From Salinicoccus cyprini (GTDB lineage Bacteria > Bacillota > Bacilli > Staphylococcales > Salinicoccaceae), in NCBI RefSeq assembly GCF_007713705.1, contig NZ_VMSJ01000004.1, positions 62,001-126,000 of the forward strand: a DNA stretch of 64,000 nucleotides, given 5' to 3'. The notes beneath the pieces are model-generated. The model was not told where the DNA came from. It saw only the letters and a program-made list of their open reading frames with translations, and made no database searches. The position numbers were made by a program, and so were the translations under genes. Below are positions 51,660 to 61,081 of this stretch, piece after piece (position 1 is the first letter of the stretch; each line of letters begins with the position of its first letter).

Positions 51660-52823
51660 CTAATGTGCCTTTGTCGTAAAATTGACGAGTGAGCGTATGG
51701 CCGTTTCGATACTCTTCTCGGAAAATATGACTTCCGGACTGTGAAGGGAATAGGTACTCTTCTCTTCACCTTTGATCTTTGTGCCTACCCGGAAGGCAGC
51801 GCCGATATAATCCTGCATATAGAAAGCGAAATCTTCAGAACCCATGGAAGGCTCCTTCAGCTCATGAAACTTTACATCTTCACCACTATTGATGAAATCA
51901 TTGACAAGTTCCTTATTATTGATGACAGGCGGGCAATAGCGACTGTATTCAATGTTGCAGTCGGCATCCGACATCTTCATCAGGTCGTCTGTATACTCAC
52001 CCAGCATGCGCTTCGCCATGTCGATGGACTTTTCAGAAAAGCTTCGTATGCTGCCACCGAAATGAAGCGCATCCGGGATGACGTTGTTCTTCTCCCCTGC
52101 ATGAATTTGTCCGACTGTGATGACAACCGGTGTCGCCGGGTCATTGAACCGTGACGCGATGCCCTGGATGAACTGGATGATGTTTGATGCCAGGTAGATC
52201 GGATCGGCTGTCGTATCGGGATGCGCCGCATGGCCACCCTTGGCAGTCAGCTTCACATCAAAAGTGATTGATCCGGCCATCATATCCTCTTCCCTGTAGC
52301 CGATCAGACCTTCTTCAAGCGTCGGCCACGTGTGGAACATGATCATCTTGTCGACCGGAATCTCAAGGCGCTTCAGTTCATCATTTATATACTTCGCCCC
52401 TTCAAGCGTCTCTTCCGCCGGCTGGAAAATGAAGACAAGATTATACTTGAGGTCTTCATACAGCTCATTGATGACTTTCGCAAAGCCGTAGATGATGCTC
52501 GTGTGGATGTCATGTCCACACGCATGCATGACACCTTCATTTTCAGATTTGAAATCGAGATCATTCTCCTCTGTAATGGGCAGAGCATCCATATCCGCCC
52601 GCACCCCGATATACTCGTAGCTCGGGTCCTTCTCCAGCACACCAATCAGCCCGGTATCCTCGGACAGTTCGTAGAATTCTATATCCGTGTCCTCAAGCCC
52701 ATGTGCCACAAGTTTCGTCGTCTCATATTCCTTGAAGCTCAGTTCCGGTGCCTTATGAAGTCTTCTTCTGAAATTGATGACATGCTCCAGATGATTATCT
52801 ATTGCGCGATCTTTTACAGTCAT
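51660..52823 (-). CDS. M20-family amidohydrolase (second copy)
   Basis: A 387-residue M20D hydrolase. Metal-binding motifs are ACGHDIHTS, QPAEETLEG and the C-terminal MGSEDFAFYM; the dimerisation-lid insert KGGHAAHPD is present. Related enzymes hydrolyse N-acyl amino acids, hippurate or indoleacetyl conjugates. AGGAAAGTGGG upstream supports the ATG at 52823. It is not in an operon and is clearly diverged from the M20 gene at 34.2 kb, so substrates probably differ. Confidence 0.86.
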   Translation of the reverse strand: MTVKDRAIDNHLEHVINFRRRLHKAPELSFKEYETTKLVAHGLEDTDIEFYELSEDTGLIGVLEKDPSYEYIGVRADMDALPITEENDLDFKSENEGVMHACGHDIHTSIIYGFAKVINELYEDLKYNLVFIFQPAEETLEGAKYINDELKRLEIPVDKMIMFHTWPTLEEGLIGYREEDMMAGSITFDVKLTAKGGHAAHPDTTADPIYLASNIIQFIQGIASRFNDPATPVVITVGQIHAGEKNNVIPDALHFGGSIRSFSEKSIDMAKRMLGEYTDDLMKMSDADCNIEYSRYCPPVINNKELVNDFINSGEDVKFHELKEPSMGSEDFAFYMQDYIGAAFRVGTKIKGEEKSTYSLHSPEVIFSEKSIETAIRSLVNFTTKAH

Positions 52824-52919
52824 TAATAAACCCACTTTCCTCTTGATTATTATATTAATAACATATCCGTATGAAACATTTTCAAACGTTTATCACGCCT
52901 CGTAAGTTCAGCAACATAA

Positions 52920-52955
52920 AAAAAGCATATGAGGGCCGTGACACCCTCATATACC
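52920..52955 (-). terminator. Terminator of the 2-hydroxyacid operon
   Basis: On the minus strand GTATATGAGGG and CCCTCATATGC pair around an eight-base loop and seven T residues follow, just behind lhgO. Confidence 0.87.
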
Positions 52956-52962
52956 TCCAATA

Positions 52963-54159
52963 TCAATCTGTCTTGCTTTTGAACCGTTCCACTATCTCTT
53001 TACCAATTTCGATCGAGCATGTCGCAGCAGGGGATGGGGCATTCAGAACATGCAGGCTTCGCTCATCCTCTTCAAAGTAGAAATCATCCAGCAATGTACC
53101 ATCGGGTTTCATCGCCTGGGCTCTGACACCTGCTTCCATCGGCTGTATATGTTCTTCATCCAGGAGGGGTATCAGTTTTTTCGCTTCTTTTACAAATGCT
53201 TTTTTGTTAAATGAGCGATAGTATTCACCAATTGCCTCTTTAATATTTTTAATCCCCATGCGATATAATCCAGGGAAAGTGAGTATTTCTGTTGTTTCCC
53301 TAAAATCGAATCCGATTTTTCCGTAGGCTTCCTTCTTGAAACCAAGTACTGCATTTGGTCCGACATCTACGCCGCCACCAATCATGTTTGTGAAATGGAC
53401 GCCAAGGAATGGCAGTTCAGGATTCGGTACTGGATATATCAGCGTACGGACGTAATGTTCGACACTCTCATCGAGCTTGAAGTACTCTCCCCTGAAGGGA
53501 ATGATACGGACTGCGGTGTCAATGCCGCAAAGACGTGCCAGCTTATCACTGTAGAGCCCTGCACAGTTGATAAGGTAATCCGCTTCATAATGTTCCTGGC
53601 TGGTCTTGATCATGAGATGATTGTCTCTTCTCTCGATGTCTTCCACCTGTGCACTGTAATGTATGATGCCACCACCCGCTTCAAAAAGTTCTCCGAACTT
53701 CTCTGTCACAAGCCTATAGTCTACAATGCCTGTGTCTTTGACAAGGATTCCGGAAACTGTCCGGACAAAAGGCTCAATTTCGCGCACCTTCTGACCATCG
53801 AGCAGAGTGACATCCAGGTGATTTTCCAACCCACGTTCGTATAGCGCCTTAAGCCGTGGTATTTCCGCTTCACTGGTTGCTACGATCACTTTACCGCACT
53901 GGTTGTACTCTATGTCATGTGCTTTACAGAAGGCGATCATCGACTTGGAGCCATTGCGTGCAAACTGTGCTTTATAGGATCCTGGACGATAATATATACC
54001 GGAATGGATGACGCCACTGTTGTGTCCGGTCTGATGAGTGGCTGCTGCTGCTTCCTTTTCAACAACTGTAATCTGCTTATCCGGATACTCCTTTGAGAGA
54101 TGATAAGCCGTACTCAGGCCGATAATGCCGGCACCTACAATAAGAATATCTGTTTTCAT
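52963..54159 (-). CDS. lhgO: L-2-hydroxyglutarate oxidase/dehydrogenase LhgO
   Basis: A 398-residue FAD flavoprotein of the DAO superfamily that oxidises L-2-hydroxyglutarate to 2-oxoglutarate, passing electrons to membrane quinone in E. coli. The dinucleotide motif is ILIVGAGIIGLSTAYHL; HQTGHNSGVIHSGIYYRPGS near residue 45 and PFRGEYFKL are characteristic of LhgO, and the C-terminal LNAPSPAATCSIEIGKEI closes the FAD site. The ATG overlaps the glcF stop by four bases. Last gene of the operon. Activity on another L-2-hydroxyacid is possible. Confidence 0.9.
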   Translation of the reverse strand: MKTDILIVGAGIIGLSTAYHLSKEYPDKQITVVEKEAAAATHQTGHNSGVIHSGIYYRPGSYKAQFARNGSKSMIAFCKAHDIEYNQCGKVIVATSEAEIPRLKALYERGLENHLDVTLLDGQKVREIEPFVRTVSGILVKDTGIVDYRLVTEKFGELFEAGGGIIHYSAQVEDIERRDNHLMIKTSQEHYEADYLINCAGLYSDKLARLCGIDTAVRIIPFRGEYFKLDESVEHYVRTLIYPVPNPELPFLGVHFTNMIGGGVDVGPNAVLGFKKEAYGKIGFDFRETTEILTFPGLYRMGIKNIKEAIGEYYRSFNKKAFVKEAKKLIPLLDEEHIQPMEAGVRAQAMKPDGTLLDDFYFEEDERSLHVLNAPSPAATCSIEIGKEIVERFKSKTD

Positions 54160-55436
54160 CCTTCCATCACCCCACAAGCTTCTGCTACAACTTCAACTAT
54201 ATGCCTGACTTCGATTTCCCTACTCAACCCTTCGCGTTCCACACCAAGCTTCATCTGTATGTGGCAGCCCGGGTTGGAAGTGATGATCAGATCAGGACGT
54301 GTCTGCTTGACGTTATTCATTTTCATATCCAGAATCTGCATGGATTCATCAAAATGAAGAATATTATAGACACCTGCCGAGCCGCAGCATAGTGACTTTT
54401 CATTCATTTCCACATAATCGAGTCCCGGGATCTTTCTGATGATATCCAAAGGTTCACTGAATACTTTCTGTACATTTTCCAGGTGGCATGATGGCTGGTA
54501 CACTGCTCTGCGATTGACTTCGTTTGAGAAATCAAATTCTATCATGGCCATGATCTGGGAAATATCACGCACTTTGTCTGTAAATGCTCTGGCACGATCA
54601 TGCCAGTTCGTACCAGGCACAAACAGTTTGTCATACTCTTTCAATGTTGCCCCGCAGCCGCCAATGGTGTTTACGATGTAATCGAAATCATATTTTTCAT
54701 ATGCCTCGATATTCTTCATTGCCAGCTCCAGTGTACGATCTGCTTCCCCTGCATGATGCTGGAGTGCGCCACAGCACGTCTGCGTCGGAATATTCGTTAC
54801 CTGAATTCCGTTTTTCTTCATTATTTTCATAGCCAGCGAGTTAATATGCGCAAAAAAAGATTCCATTATACAGCCTTGAAAGAACCCGACTGACATTTCT
54901 TTATTCCTGAATGGATTGACGCTTCTTGAAATCCTTCGACTTAGAACGACATCGGGCATCGCTTTATTCAGCTGATTGAATTTGTCTACAGGTTTCAGCA
55001 GATTTTTTTTATTCACCAATCCCTGTACACCTGACAGCTGATAAGCATATAAACCTCTGTTGATGAGACGCAGCACTTTTTTATGCTTCAGGGCAATTCC
55101 GAAAGCAGATGTTCGAATACCTTTTTCTATAACACCTGTGCTTTTATTCTCTTCAAGTACTTCCACTGCGGACATCAGAATGTCTCCATACCTTACATTA
55201 GTTGGACAGATGGTTTCACACGCTCTGCATCCCAGACAAAGATCGATGCCTTCTCGCATATCTTCAATGGAAATTTTCTCTTCCGCTGCCATCTTGACAA
55301 GATTGATCCTGCCTCTTGGTGAGTGTTTTTCTTTCTTGAATGCAAGATAGGTCGGGCATACTGGCAGACAGTAGCCGCATTGTACACAGTCAAAAGTGGC
55401 ACGATAGTCCAGTTTATCTATTAATGTCTCAGTCAT
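54156..55436 (-). CDS. Glycolate-oxidase-type iron-sulfur subunit (GlcF-like)
   Basis: A 426-residue electron carrier. Two 4Fe-4S motifs occur in the N-terminal part (CVQCGYCLPVCPTY near residue 17, CLGCRACETICPT near residue 68), followed by two cysteine-rich CCG domains (TCCGALQHHAGE and SLCCGSAGVYN) that bind further clusters. It takes electrons from the neighbouring flavoprotein GlcD toward the quinone pool. It overlaps glcD by 8 bases and lhgO by 4. No glcE is present, so this is a two-subunit GlcDF variant. Confidence 0.9.
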   Translation of the reverse strand: MTETLIDKLDYRATFDCVQCGYCLPVCPTYLAFKKEKHSPRGRINLVKMAAEEKISIEDMREGIDLCLGCRACETICPTNVRYGDILMSAVEVLEENKSTGVIEKGIRTSAFGIALKHKKVLRLINRGLYAYQLSGVQGLVNKKNLLKPVDKFNQLNKAMPDVVLSRRISRSVNPFRNKEMSVGFFQGCIMESFFAHINSLAMKIMKKNGIQVTNIPTQTCCGALQHHAGEADRTLELAMKNIEAYEKYDFDYIVNTIGGCGATLKEYDKLFVPGTNWHDRARAFTDKVRDISQIMAMIEFDFSNEVNRRAVYQPSCHLENVQKVFSEPLDIIRKIPGLDYVEMNEKSLCCGSAGVYNILHFDESMQILDMKMNNVKQTRPDLIITSNPGCHIQMKLGVEREGLSREIEVRHIVEVVAEACGVMEG

Positions 55437-56835
55437 TTTGCAACACTAACCTTTTTTCTCCAGGTTCAGGAAAGATTTTGCCTGGATTAAGAATATTTTT
55501 TGGATCCAATGCTTTCTTGATGGCTTTTTGAAAAAGCACGCCATCATCACTGATTTCGTTGGCAAGAAACGCTTTTTTCATTGTTCCGATACCATGCTCA
55601 CCTGATAAGGTACCGCCAAGTTCGATGGCATATTTAAAAATTTCCTCGACAGCGTCTTCAACTCTTCCGACTTCATCAGAGTCCCTCATGTTCGTATTGA
55701 TGGTTGGATGCAGATTGCCGTCCCCCGCATGACCGAATACAACAATGTTCAAATTATACTTGCGCTTGATTTCATCAATTTTCCTGAACATATCAGGAAT
55801 TTTACTGAGAGGCACTGTCGCATCCTCTGATATTTTCGTATAGCCACTTGTAACAATAGCGGGCGAAACGAGTTTTCTGACTTGCCAAAGCCTGGCTTCT
55901 TCCTCTTTATCACTGGCTATCTGGATGTCGTCCACTCCTATCTTTTTCAAAGCTTCCTGCACAATATCGAGCTCTTTTGACAGGACATCAGGATCCCCAT
56001 CCACTTCCACCAGCAGAATTGCTGCTGCCTCCCTGGGTAGATCAAGCCCTGCATAATCGACCACTTTATTGATTGCGTTTCTATCCAGTATTTCCATTTT
56101 GGATGGTCTTACCCCGGAAGTAAGTATTTTTGATATGGATTGTCCAGCCGTGTACAGATCATCAAATATGATCATGGCTGTTCTGGTATCCAGCGGCTTT
56201 GGTATGAGACGTAATGTCGCTTCTGTAATAATGGCAAGCGTTCCTTCAGAACCGATGATCAGCTTGGTAAGGTCGTATCCTGTCACATTCTTGACCGTAT
56301 TCCCTCCAGTCTTAAGCACCTTGCCATCCGCTGTAACTATTTCCAGCCCAATGACATAATCTTTTGTCACCCCGTACTTCACCCCTCTTGGTCCACCTGC
56401 GTTCTCGGCAAGGTTGCCACCGATGGTACAGATGGAAGAAGAGGAAGGATCGGGTGGATACATGAGGTTGTAAGATTCGGCCAACTTGTGGATATCACCT
56501 GTTATGACTCCCGGACTGGCTTTGATGATAAGGTCTTCAGGATAGATCTCGAGCTTGCTGTGCCACTGTGAGAAATCCAGCACAATTCCCCCATGAACCG
56601 GGAGTGGCCCGCCTGACAGACTGGTGCTTGCCCCTCTGGCATATAGAGGGATTTCATATTCGTTGGCAATACATACAGTCTGCTGCACTTCTTCTGTGGA
56701 CAGGACCTGTACTACGCAGTCCGGTAGATATTGACCAAAAGAACCGTCATATCCGTACGACACTCTTTCATCAATTTCCGTCAGAAGACGGTCACCCATA
56801 AAATTTTTCAGCTTTTCCATAGCATTATTATTCAT
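55429..56835 (-). CDS. FAD-linked 2-hydroxyacid dehydrogenase (GlcD/D-2-hydroxyglutarate dehydrogenase family)
   Basis: A 468-residue VAO/PCMH-type flavoprotein. The FAD-binding half (YARGASTSLSGGPLPVHGGIVLD, GGNLAENAGGPRGVKYG) is followed by the oxidase C-terminal domain (FGHAGDGNLHPTI, LGGTLSGEHGIGTMKK). Family members oxidise glycolate, D-lactate or D-2-hydroxyglutarate. Adjacent GlcF would accept electrons and adjacent LhgO handles the L-isomer, which together argue for 2-hydroxyglutarate of both hands, though D-lactate or glycolate remain possible. Confidence 0.9.
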   Translation of the reverse strand: MNNNAMEKLKNFMGDRLLTEIDERVSYGYDGSFGQYLPDCVVQVLSTEEVQQTVCIANEYEIPLYARGASTSLSGGPLPVHGGIVLDFSQWHSKLEIYPEDLIIKASPGVITGDIHKLAESYNLMYPPDPSSSSICTIGGNLAENAGGPRGVKYGVTKDYVIGLEIVTADGKVLKTGGNTVKNVTGYDLTKLIIGSEGTLAIITEATLRLIPKPLDTRTAMIIFDDLYTAGQSISKILTSGVRPSKMEILDRNAINKVVDYAGLDLPREAAAILLVEVDGDPDVLSKELDIVQEALKKIGVDDIQIASDKEEEARLWQVRKLVSPAIVTSGYTKISEDATVPLSKIPDMFRKIDEIKRKYNLNIVVFGHAGDGNLHPTINTNMRDSDEVGRVEDAVEEIFKYAIELGGTLSGEHGIGTMKKAFLANEISDDGVLFQKAIKKALDPKNILNPGKIFPEPGEKRLVLQND

Positions 56836-56846
56836 ACTCCAACCCC

Positions 56847-57548
56847 CTATACTCTTTCATCACCCAGTTTTCTTCTCATGTTATACAAGTGCGCTTTCAT
56901 GCTTTCTTCTGCTCTTAGTGAATCCTGGTTTCTAATTGCATCAAATATATTTTCATGTTCCGAAAAGACCTGCTCCCGTTTTGCCGGTCTCCCAACATTA
57001 AGCTTCAACGAAAATTCCAAAGCATTCTGGTGAATGTTTTGCAGGTTACTGAATGTCTGGATCATAAACGCGTTTCCTGTAGCCAGTACGATTGCTTCGT
57101 GGAAATCATAATCCGCCTTGACTCCGATCGCCTTCTGATCGACTGTGATTTTTCTGAAGTCATTGAGTGCTGCTTCAATTTTTAACAGATCTTCATCTGA
57201 TCTTCTAATGGCGGCCATTGATGCTGACTGGACTTCGATCACCGTCCTCATTTCCAGCAGATCGAAAAGTTCCTTCGTATCGAACCCATCAAATGTGAAC
57301 TGCATCATTTCATCAGTTATCATACTGTTTTTAACAAAAGAGCCTTTACCCTGATTCGACTCCACATAGCCCCAGGAAGCGAGTTTACTGATCGCCTCCC
57401 TTACAGGCACACGGCTTACATCATAATATTTTGCAAGCTGATTCTCCGAAGGCAGTTTATCCCCTATGCCGTATTCTCCACTTTTTATCGATTCCGCAAT
57501 GTCATTGAAAATAAGCTGTGACAGGTTTTCCTTCTTAATTGGTTTCAT
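56847..57548 (-). CDS. GntR-family (FCD/FadR-type) transcriptional regulator
   Basis: A 233-residue regulator. The N-terminal winged helix (KLPSENQLAKYYDVSRVPVREAISKLASWGYVES) is followed by an all-helical FCD domain with a metal/ligand site built from residues such as Asp149-His-type pairs (ADYDFHEAIV, HENIF). It lies inside the operon between the TRAP permease and glcD, overlapping the former by 14 bases; GGAGG is 12 bases before the ATG. Most likely it represses the whole operon and is released by the imported hydroxyacid. Confidence 0.9.
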   Translation of the reverse strand: MKPIKKENLSQLIFNDIAESIKSGEYGIGDKLPSENQLAKYYDVSRVPVREAISKLASWGYVESNQGKGSFVKNSMITDEMMQFTFDGFDTKELFDLLEMRTVIEVQSASMAAIRRSDEDLLKIEAALNDFRKITVDQKAIGVKADYDFHEAIVLATGNAFMIQTFSNLQNIHQNALEFSLKLNVGRPAKREQVFSEHENIFDAIRNQDSLRAEESMKAHLYNMRRKLGDERV

Positions 57549-59496
57549 CCAGTTCTGTTGCCTCCAATATTTTTCTGGTCCTGGCATAGTGTACAATCAT
57601 AACTATGATGAACAATCCAATGCCAATCAGATCAAACATCTGGTTTGTGGTAATCAGCAGGAAGGCGACTGCAATCATTGCCATTCTTTCAACTATATAT
57701 AACCTGGCCCTTATGAAGTTTCCCATACCGACTGCCAGAGCATATACTCCAACTATGGCTGTTGCAAAGGCAATCAATAATGATCCATAGTTTACCGGAC
57801 CTTCCGAAGCATCCATCAGAAGTATCGGATCATATGCAATGATGAAAGGTATGATGAATCCAGGCAACGCCAGTCTAAGCGCGGTCCAGGATGTTTTCAT
57901 CGGATCAGAGTCAGCTATACCGGCACCTGTATAGGCTGCCAGGGCTACTGGCGGTGTAACATTGGACATTGCACCAAAGTAGAAGACGAAGAAATGGGCT
58001 GCCAGAGGCGTAATGCCTGCCTGGACCAGCGCAGGTGCAGCAGTGACCGCTACTACAATATAAAGTGCTGTTGAAGGCAAACCGAAACTGAGGATGATGC
58101 ATGTAACCATCACCATAACAAGAATCAGGAACAGATTCCCTCCAGCTATGTCAATCACGTTGTATGCGAGCATTGAGCCCACACCACTCATTGATACGAC
58201 TGCAATGATGATGCCTACAGACGCACAGGCAATCGCCACCTGTATTGAACCTTTTGCACCATCTACAAGAGAACCAAAAAATTTCTGTATCGTAATTCGA
58301 TTTGTTTTGTCTTTAGTCAGATAAGAAGTGATAATGACAGCGATAATTCCTGCAAAACCAGCAAAAATAGCTGTCCTTCCAGTAAGCAGTACACCAAATA
58401 CAATGATGATTGGCAGAAGCAGAGCGCCACGTTGAAGCAGGACCGCTTTCACTTCAGGAATATTATCTTTGCTGAGACCTTTGAGCCCCATTTTCTTCGC
58501 TTCAGCGTCCACTGCAAATATAAGAGCAATATAGTAGAGAAGTGCCGGAATGATACCTGCGATGATGACAACTGTATAAGGAACACCAAGGAAACCCGCC
58601 ATTATGAAGGCTGCAGCACCCATAATCGGGGGCATGATCATCCCGCCTGTTGAAGCGGCCGCCTCAACACCTGCCGCGAACCGCGACTTCAGACCGATGC
58701 TCTTCATCAAAGGAATCGTAAAAGCACCTGTTGTTGCTACGTTTGCAACAGCACTACCATTCAGGGAACCTGTCAGTGCACTTGTTATGACCGCTACCTG
58801 CGCAGGTCCGCCCCTTCTCTGCCCGGCAATTGCCAACGCCAGATCATTGAACAGCTTGCTTGCCCCACTCGCGCTCAGAAACGCTCCAAAAAGAATGAAC
58901 AGTACGATATATGTGGATGCAATGGATAGCGTGCTTCCGAATATTCCATTTGAAGTCATGTATACTCTGTAGAGCAGCCGATCCAGACTGAATCCCGAGT
59001 GGGCAAAATCAATAGGGAAATAGGCTCCGTATACTGCATAGATCATCGCCAGGACACTGAGTATGGGGATGAACCATCCAATTGTCCTTCTTGTAATTTC
59101 GAAAACTACAAGTATGCAAAGCACCGCAAATATATAATCCGTCGTATTTGCCTGCGACATTCTTTCTACATGCAAGTTCGTATAGTTTACTGTGATGTAC
59201 CCGATTGAAATGATTGCAAGTATTATCAGAGCAATATCCATATAGGAAAATTTCTGATCCGGCTTCTTCTTATTGGGTGAATAGAGGAAAAAGCCAAGTA
59301 CGACAATCAGCGTTATAAAAATTGTATTTCTGTAAAACTCCTGGATGTTCAGGTAGCTGGAGGTGAGCAGAACAAATATGGATAGGACGATTGCAACTAA
59401 AGCGGCGGTTTTGGCAGATACACCCTGCAGTCTGTCATTTTCCATCTTTCCAACTGGCGTGTCCGAAGTTTGGATCTGATTCGTCTTATCATTCAT
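57535..59496 (-). CDS. TRAP transporter permease, fused 4TM/12TM (TAXI-type)
   Basis: A 653-residue membrane protein joining the small DctQ-like and large DctM-like TRAP subunits, as usual for TAXI systems. The N-terminal 130 residues hold about four segments, then IASTYIVLFILFGAFLSASGA begins the large DctM-like domain with GSLNGSAVANVATTGAFTIPLM and SFGLPSTALYIV. It is a secondary, ion-driven importer working with the binding protein encoded just upstream, which it overlaps by 8 bases. Confidence 0.93.
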   Translation of the reverse strand: MNDKTNQIQTSDTPVGKMENDRLQGVSAKTAALVAIVLSIFVLLTSSYLNIQEFYRNTIFITLIVVLGFFLYSPNKKKPDQKFSYMDIALIILAIISIGYITVNYTNLHVERMSQANTTDYIFAVLCILVVFEITRRTIGWFIPILSVLAMIYAVYGAYFPIDFAHSGFSLDRLLYRVYMTSNGIFGSTLSIASTYIVLFILFGAFLSASGASKLFNDLALAIAGQRRGGPAQVAVITSALTGSLNGSAVANVATTGAFTIPLMKSIGLKSRFAAGVEAAASTGGMIMPPIMGAAAFIMAGFLGVPYTVVIIAGIIPALLYYIALIFAVDAEAKKMGLKGLSKDNIPEVKAVLLQRGALLLPIIIVFGVLLTGRTAIFAGFAGIIAVIITSYLTKDKTNRITIQKFFGSLVDGAKGSIQVAIACASVGIIIAVVSMSGVGSMLAYNVIDIAGGNLFLILVMVMVTCIILSFGLPSTALYIVVAVTAAPALVQAGITPLAAHFFVFYFGAMSNVTPPVALAAYTGAGIADSDPMKTSWTALRLALPGFIIPFIIAYDPILLMDASEGPVNYGSLLIAFATAIVGVYALAVGMGNFIRARLYIVERMAMIAVAFLLITTNQMFDLIGIGLFIIVMIVHYARTRKILEATELDETN

Positions 59497-60505
59497 TTTG
59501 AGCGCCTCCCTCCTGTATTTCTTCAGGAATCAGTTTTTCGTCTATTTCCAGCCCCTGCTCTTTGAAATATCTATAGGCCCCCGCATGAAGCGGTGTATTG
59601 AGACCTTCCAGAGCGGTTTCAATCTGCATTTCCCTTGCTGAGTTATGAACACCGATCATAAACTCACGATTCTCAAATAGAATTCTGGTCAGATTGTAGA
59701 CCATTTCTTCATCCATAGCTGTTGATGTAACCAGTATATTCGGCTGTGCAATTGTTTCTATGTCTTCAGTCTGCCTTGGATAGGTCCCTTCTTCTATAGT
59801 GTATTTATACCAGGCGTCCACAATAGAATTCACAGCTTCGAGCTGTTCGTCCGTTATGCTGAGTATTTCGGCATCCAGCCCACTCGCAAACATATCGGTA
59901 ATGGCTGAGACCGGCGTACCGGCGGGGAGTGATCCCCCCTCAAGCCTCCCATCCCTCATCGAGGAAATCGTATCGTCGTACCCCAGATATTCCGGCCTTA
60001 TGCTGTTCTTATCAAGGCCAAGGCTTTCCATTATCGTCAAGGTCGACTGCTCAGTCCCACTTGCCTGAGGACCAACAGAGAAGGAGTTCCCTTCTATATC
60101 AGAAATGTTTCCAGTCTCCACTTCACTTGTCATCAGTACAAAGTGTTCGACATTCGGCCAGATCATTCCGATGGCCCTAAGGTCTCCATAGGCATCGCCT
60201 TCATAAATACCACTGCCCTCTGATGCTTGTGTAGAAATCAAGTTTTGCAGAATGGCCATGTCCGCTTCCCCATTTTTAAGCAGATCAATATTTTCAACGG
60301 AACCCGCAGAAGACTGACCATTGAATTTGATATTCTGTTCCTTGTATTGCTCTGTCCAAAGCTGTCCCATCCCGACACCAATTGGATAATATGTACCACC
60401 GGTTGATGCTGTCGCAATATTGTAGACTTCCTTTTTTTCAAAGTTGCAGCTCGATAAGACCATCATGGTTACAATCAGAAGTATTGAAGCAACGCTCTTC
60501 TTCAC
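59489..60505 (-). CDS. TAXI-family TRAP solute-binding lipoprotein
   Basis: A 338-residue extracytoplasmic binding protein. The signal peptide ends with lipobox VLSSC and lipidated Cys20. The mature part begins with the family hallmark YNIATASTGGTYYPIGVGMGQLW. TAXI proteins bind small organic acids such as glutamate or 2-oxoglutarate; here the downstream oxidases suggest a 2-hydroxyacid. First gene of the six-gene operon, with a clear promoter and two palindromes upstream. Confidence 0.93.
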   Translation of the reverse strand: MKKSVASILLIVTMMVLSSCNFEKKEVYNIATASTGGTYYPIGVGMGQLWTEQYKEQNIKFNGQSSAGSVENIDLLKNGEADMAILQNLISTQASEGSGIYEGDAYGDLRAIGMIWPNVEHFVLMTSEVETGNISDIEGNSFSVGPQASGTEQSTLTIMESLGLDKNSIRPEYLGYDDTISSMRDGRLEGGSLPAGTPVSAITDMFASGLDAEILSITDEQLEAVNSIVDAWYKYTIEEGTYPRQTEDIETIAQPNILVTSTAMDEEMVYNLTRILFENREFMIGVHNSAREMQIETALEGLNTPLHAGAYRYFKEQGLEIDEKLIPEEIQEGGAQNE

Positions 60506-60543
60506 AAATTATCCCCCTTATTTACTTATGAATGCGCTTTCAC

Positions 60544-60590
60544 TTGTAATACAATATCATCATGTTATAACATCAATTCTGAAAGTTCAA
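60544..60590 (-). promoter_or_regulatory. Operon promoter with two candidate GntR operators
   Basis: On the minus strand TTGAAC (60585-60590) and TAACAT (60562-60567) are 17 bases apart. A perfect palindrome ATGTTATAACAT (60562-60573) overlaps the -10 element, and TTGTATTACAA (60544-60554) lies just past the expected start of transcription. FCD-type regulators often bind short palindromes of the TTGTnnACAA kind, so both are good candidates. Confidence 0.65.
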
Positions 60591-60702
60591 TGTTTTTAGA
60601 GGAATTTTTGCTATTTATTTGCATTTTTATTACATAACTTTTCCCAATTTGGTTGTAAAACGCATATAAAGGTGGGTATAATATTACTCAAGGAGTGATG
60701 AT

Positions 60703-61023
60703 ATGGACTATTCGATCTGTCCAAAATTAGAAAATGCAATGGGTGTGCTCGGTCAACGATGGACAGGACTCATCATCTATCAGCTGATGGCTGGTCCGAA
60801 GCGTTTCTGCCATCTGGAATCATCCATGGGTGTCAGTGGCCGTGTCCTCTCGGAGCGCCTTAAAACGCTTGAAAAAGAAGGTATTGTAAAAAGGGAAGTC
60901 TATCCGGAAACGCCGGTCAGAATCGAGTATATGCTCACTGACAAAGGTAAAGCCATGGAGCCGTTCATCAAAGAACTGCAGAAATGGGCTGAAGCGTGGT
61001 CCGAAGTTCCTCAGGAAGTTTAA
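60703..61023 (+). CDS. HxlR-family transcriptional regulator
   Basis: A 106-residue winged-helix protein. CPKLENAMGVLGQRWTGLIIYQL at the N-terminus, with a single Cys6 at the conserved redox position, and VSGRVLSERLKTLEKEGIVKREVY define the family, which responds to aldehydes, quinones or thiol stress. AAGGAGTGATGAT precedes the ATG. It converges with the MFS gene across a shared terminator and is divergent from the TRAP operon. Confidence 0.9.
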   Translation: MDYSICPKLENAMGVLGQRWTGLIIYQLMAGPKRFCHLESSMGVSGRVLSERLKTLEKEGIVKREVYPETPVRIEYMLTDKGKAMEPFIKELQKWAEAWSEVPQEV

Positions 61024-61045
61024 TTATCCAATGATCTAAAATAGC

Positions 61046-61079
61046 AAAAGGGGTATGTTCTTCTGAACACACCCCTTTT
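61046..61079. terminator. Terminator between hxlR-like and MFS genes
   Basis: AAAAGGGGTaTGTTC pairs with GAACAcACCCCTTTT around TTCT; T and A runs at the ends allow use in both directions. Confidence 0.87.
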
Positions 61080-61081
61080 TT

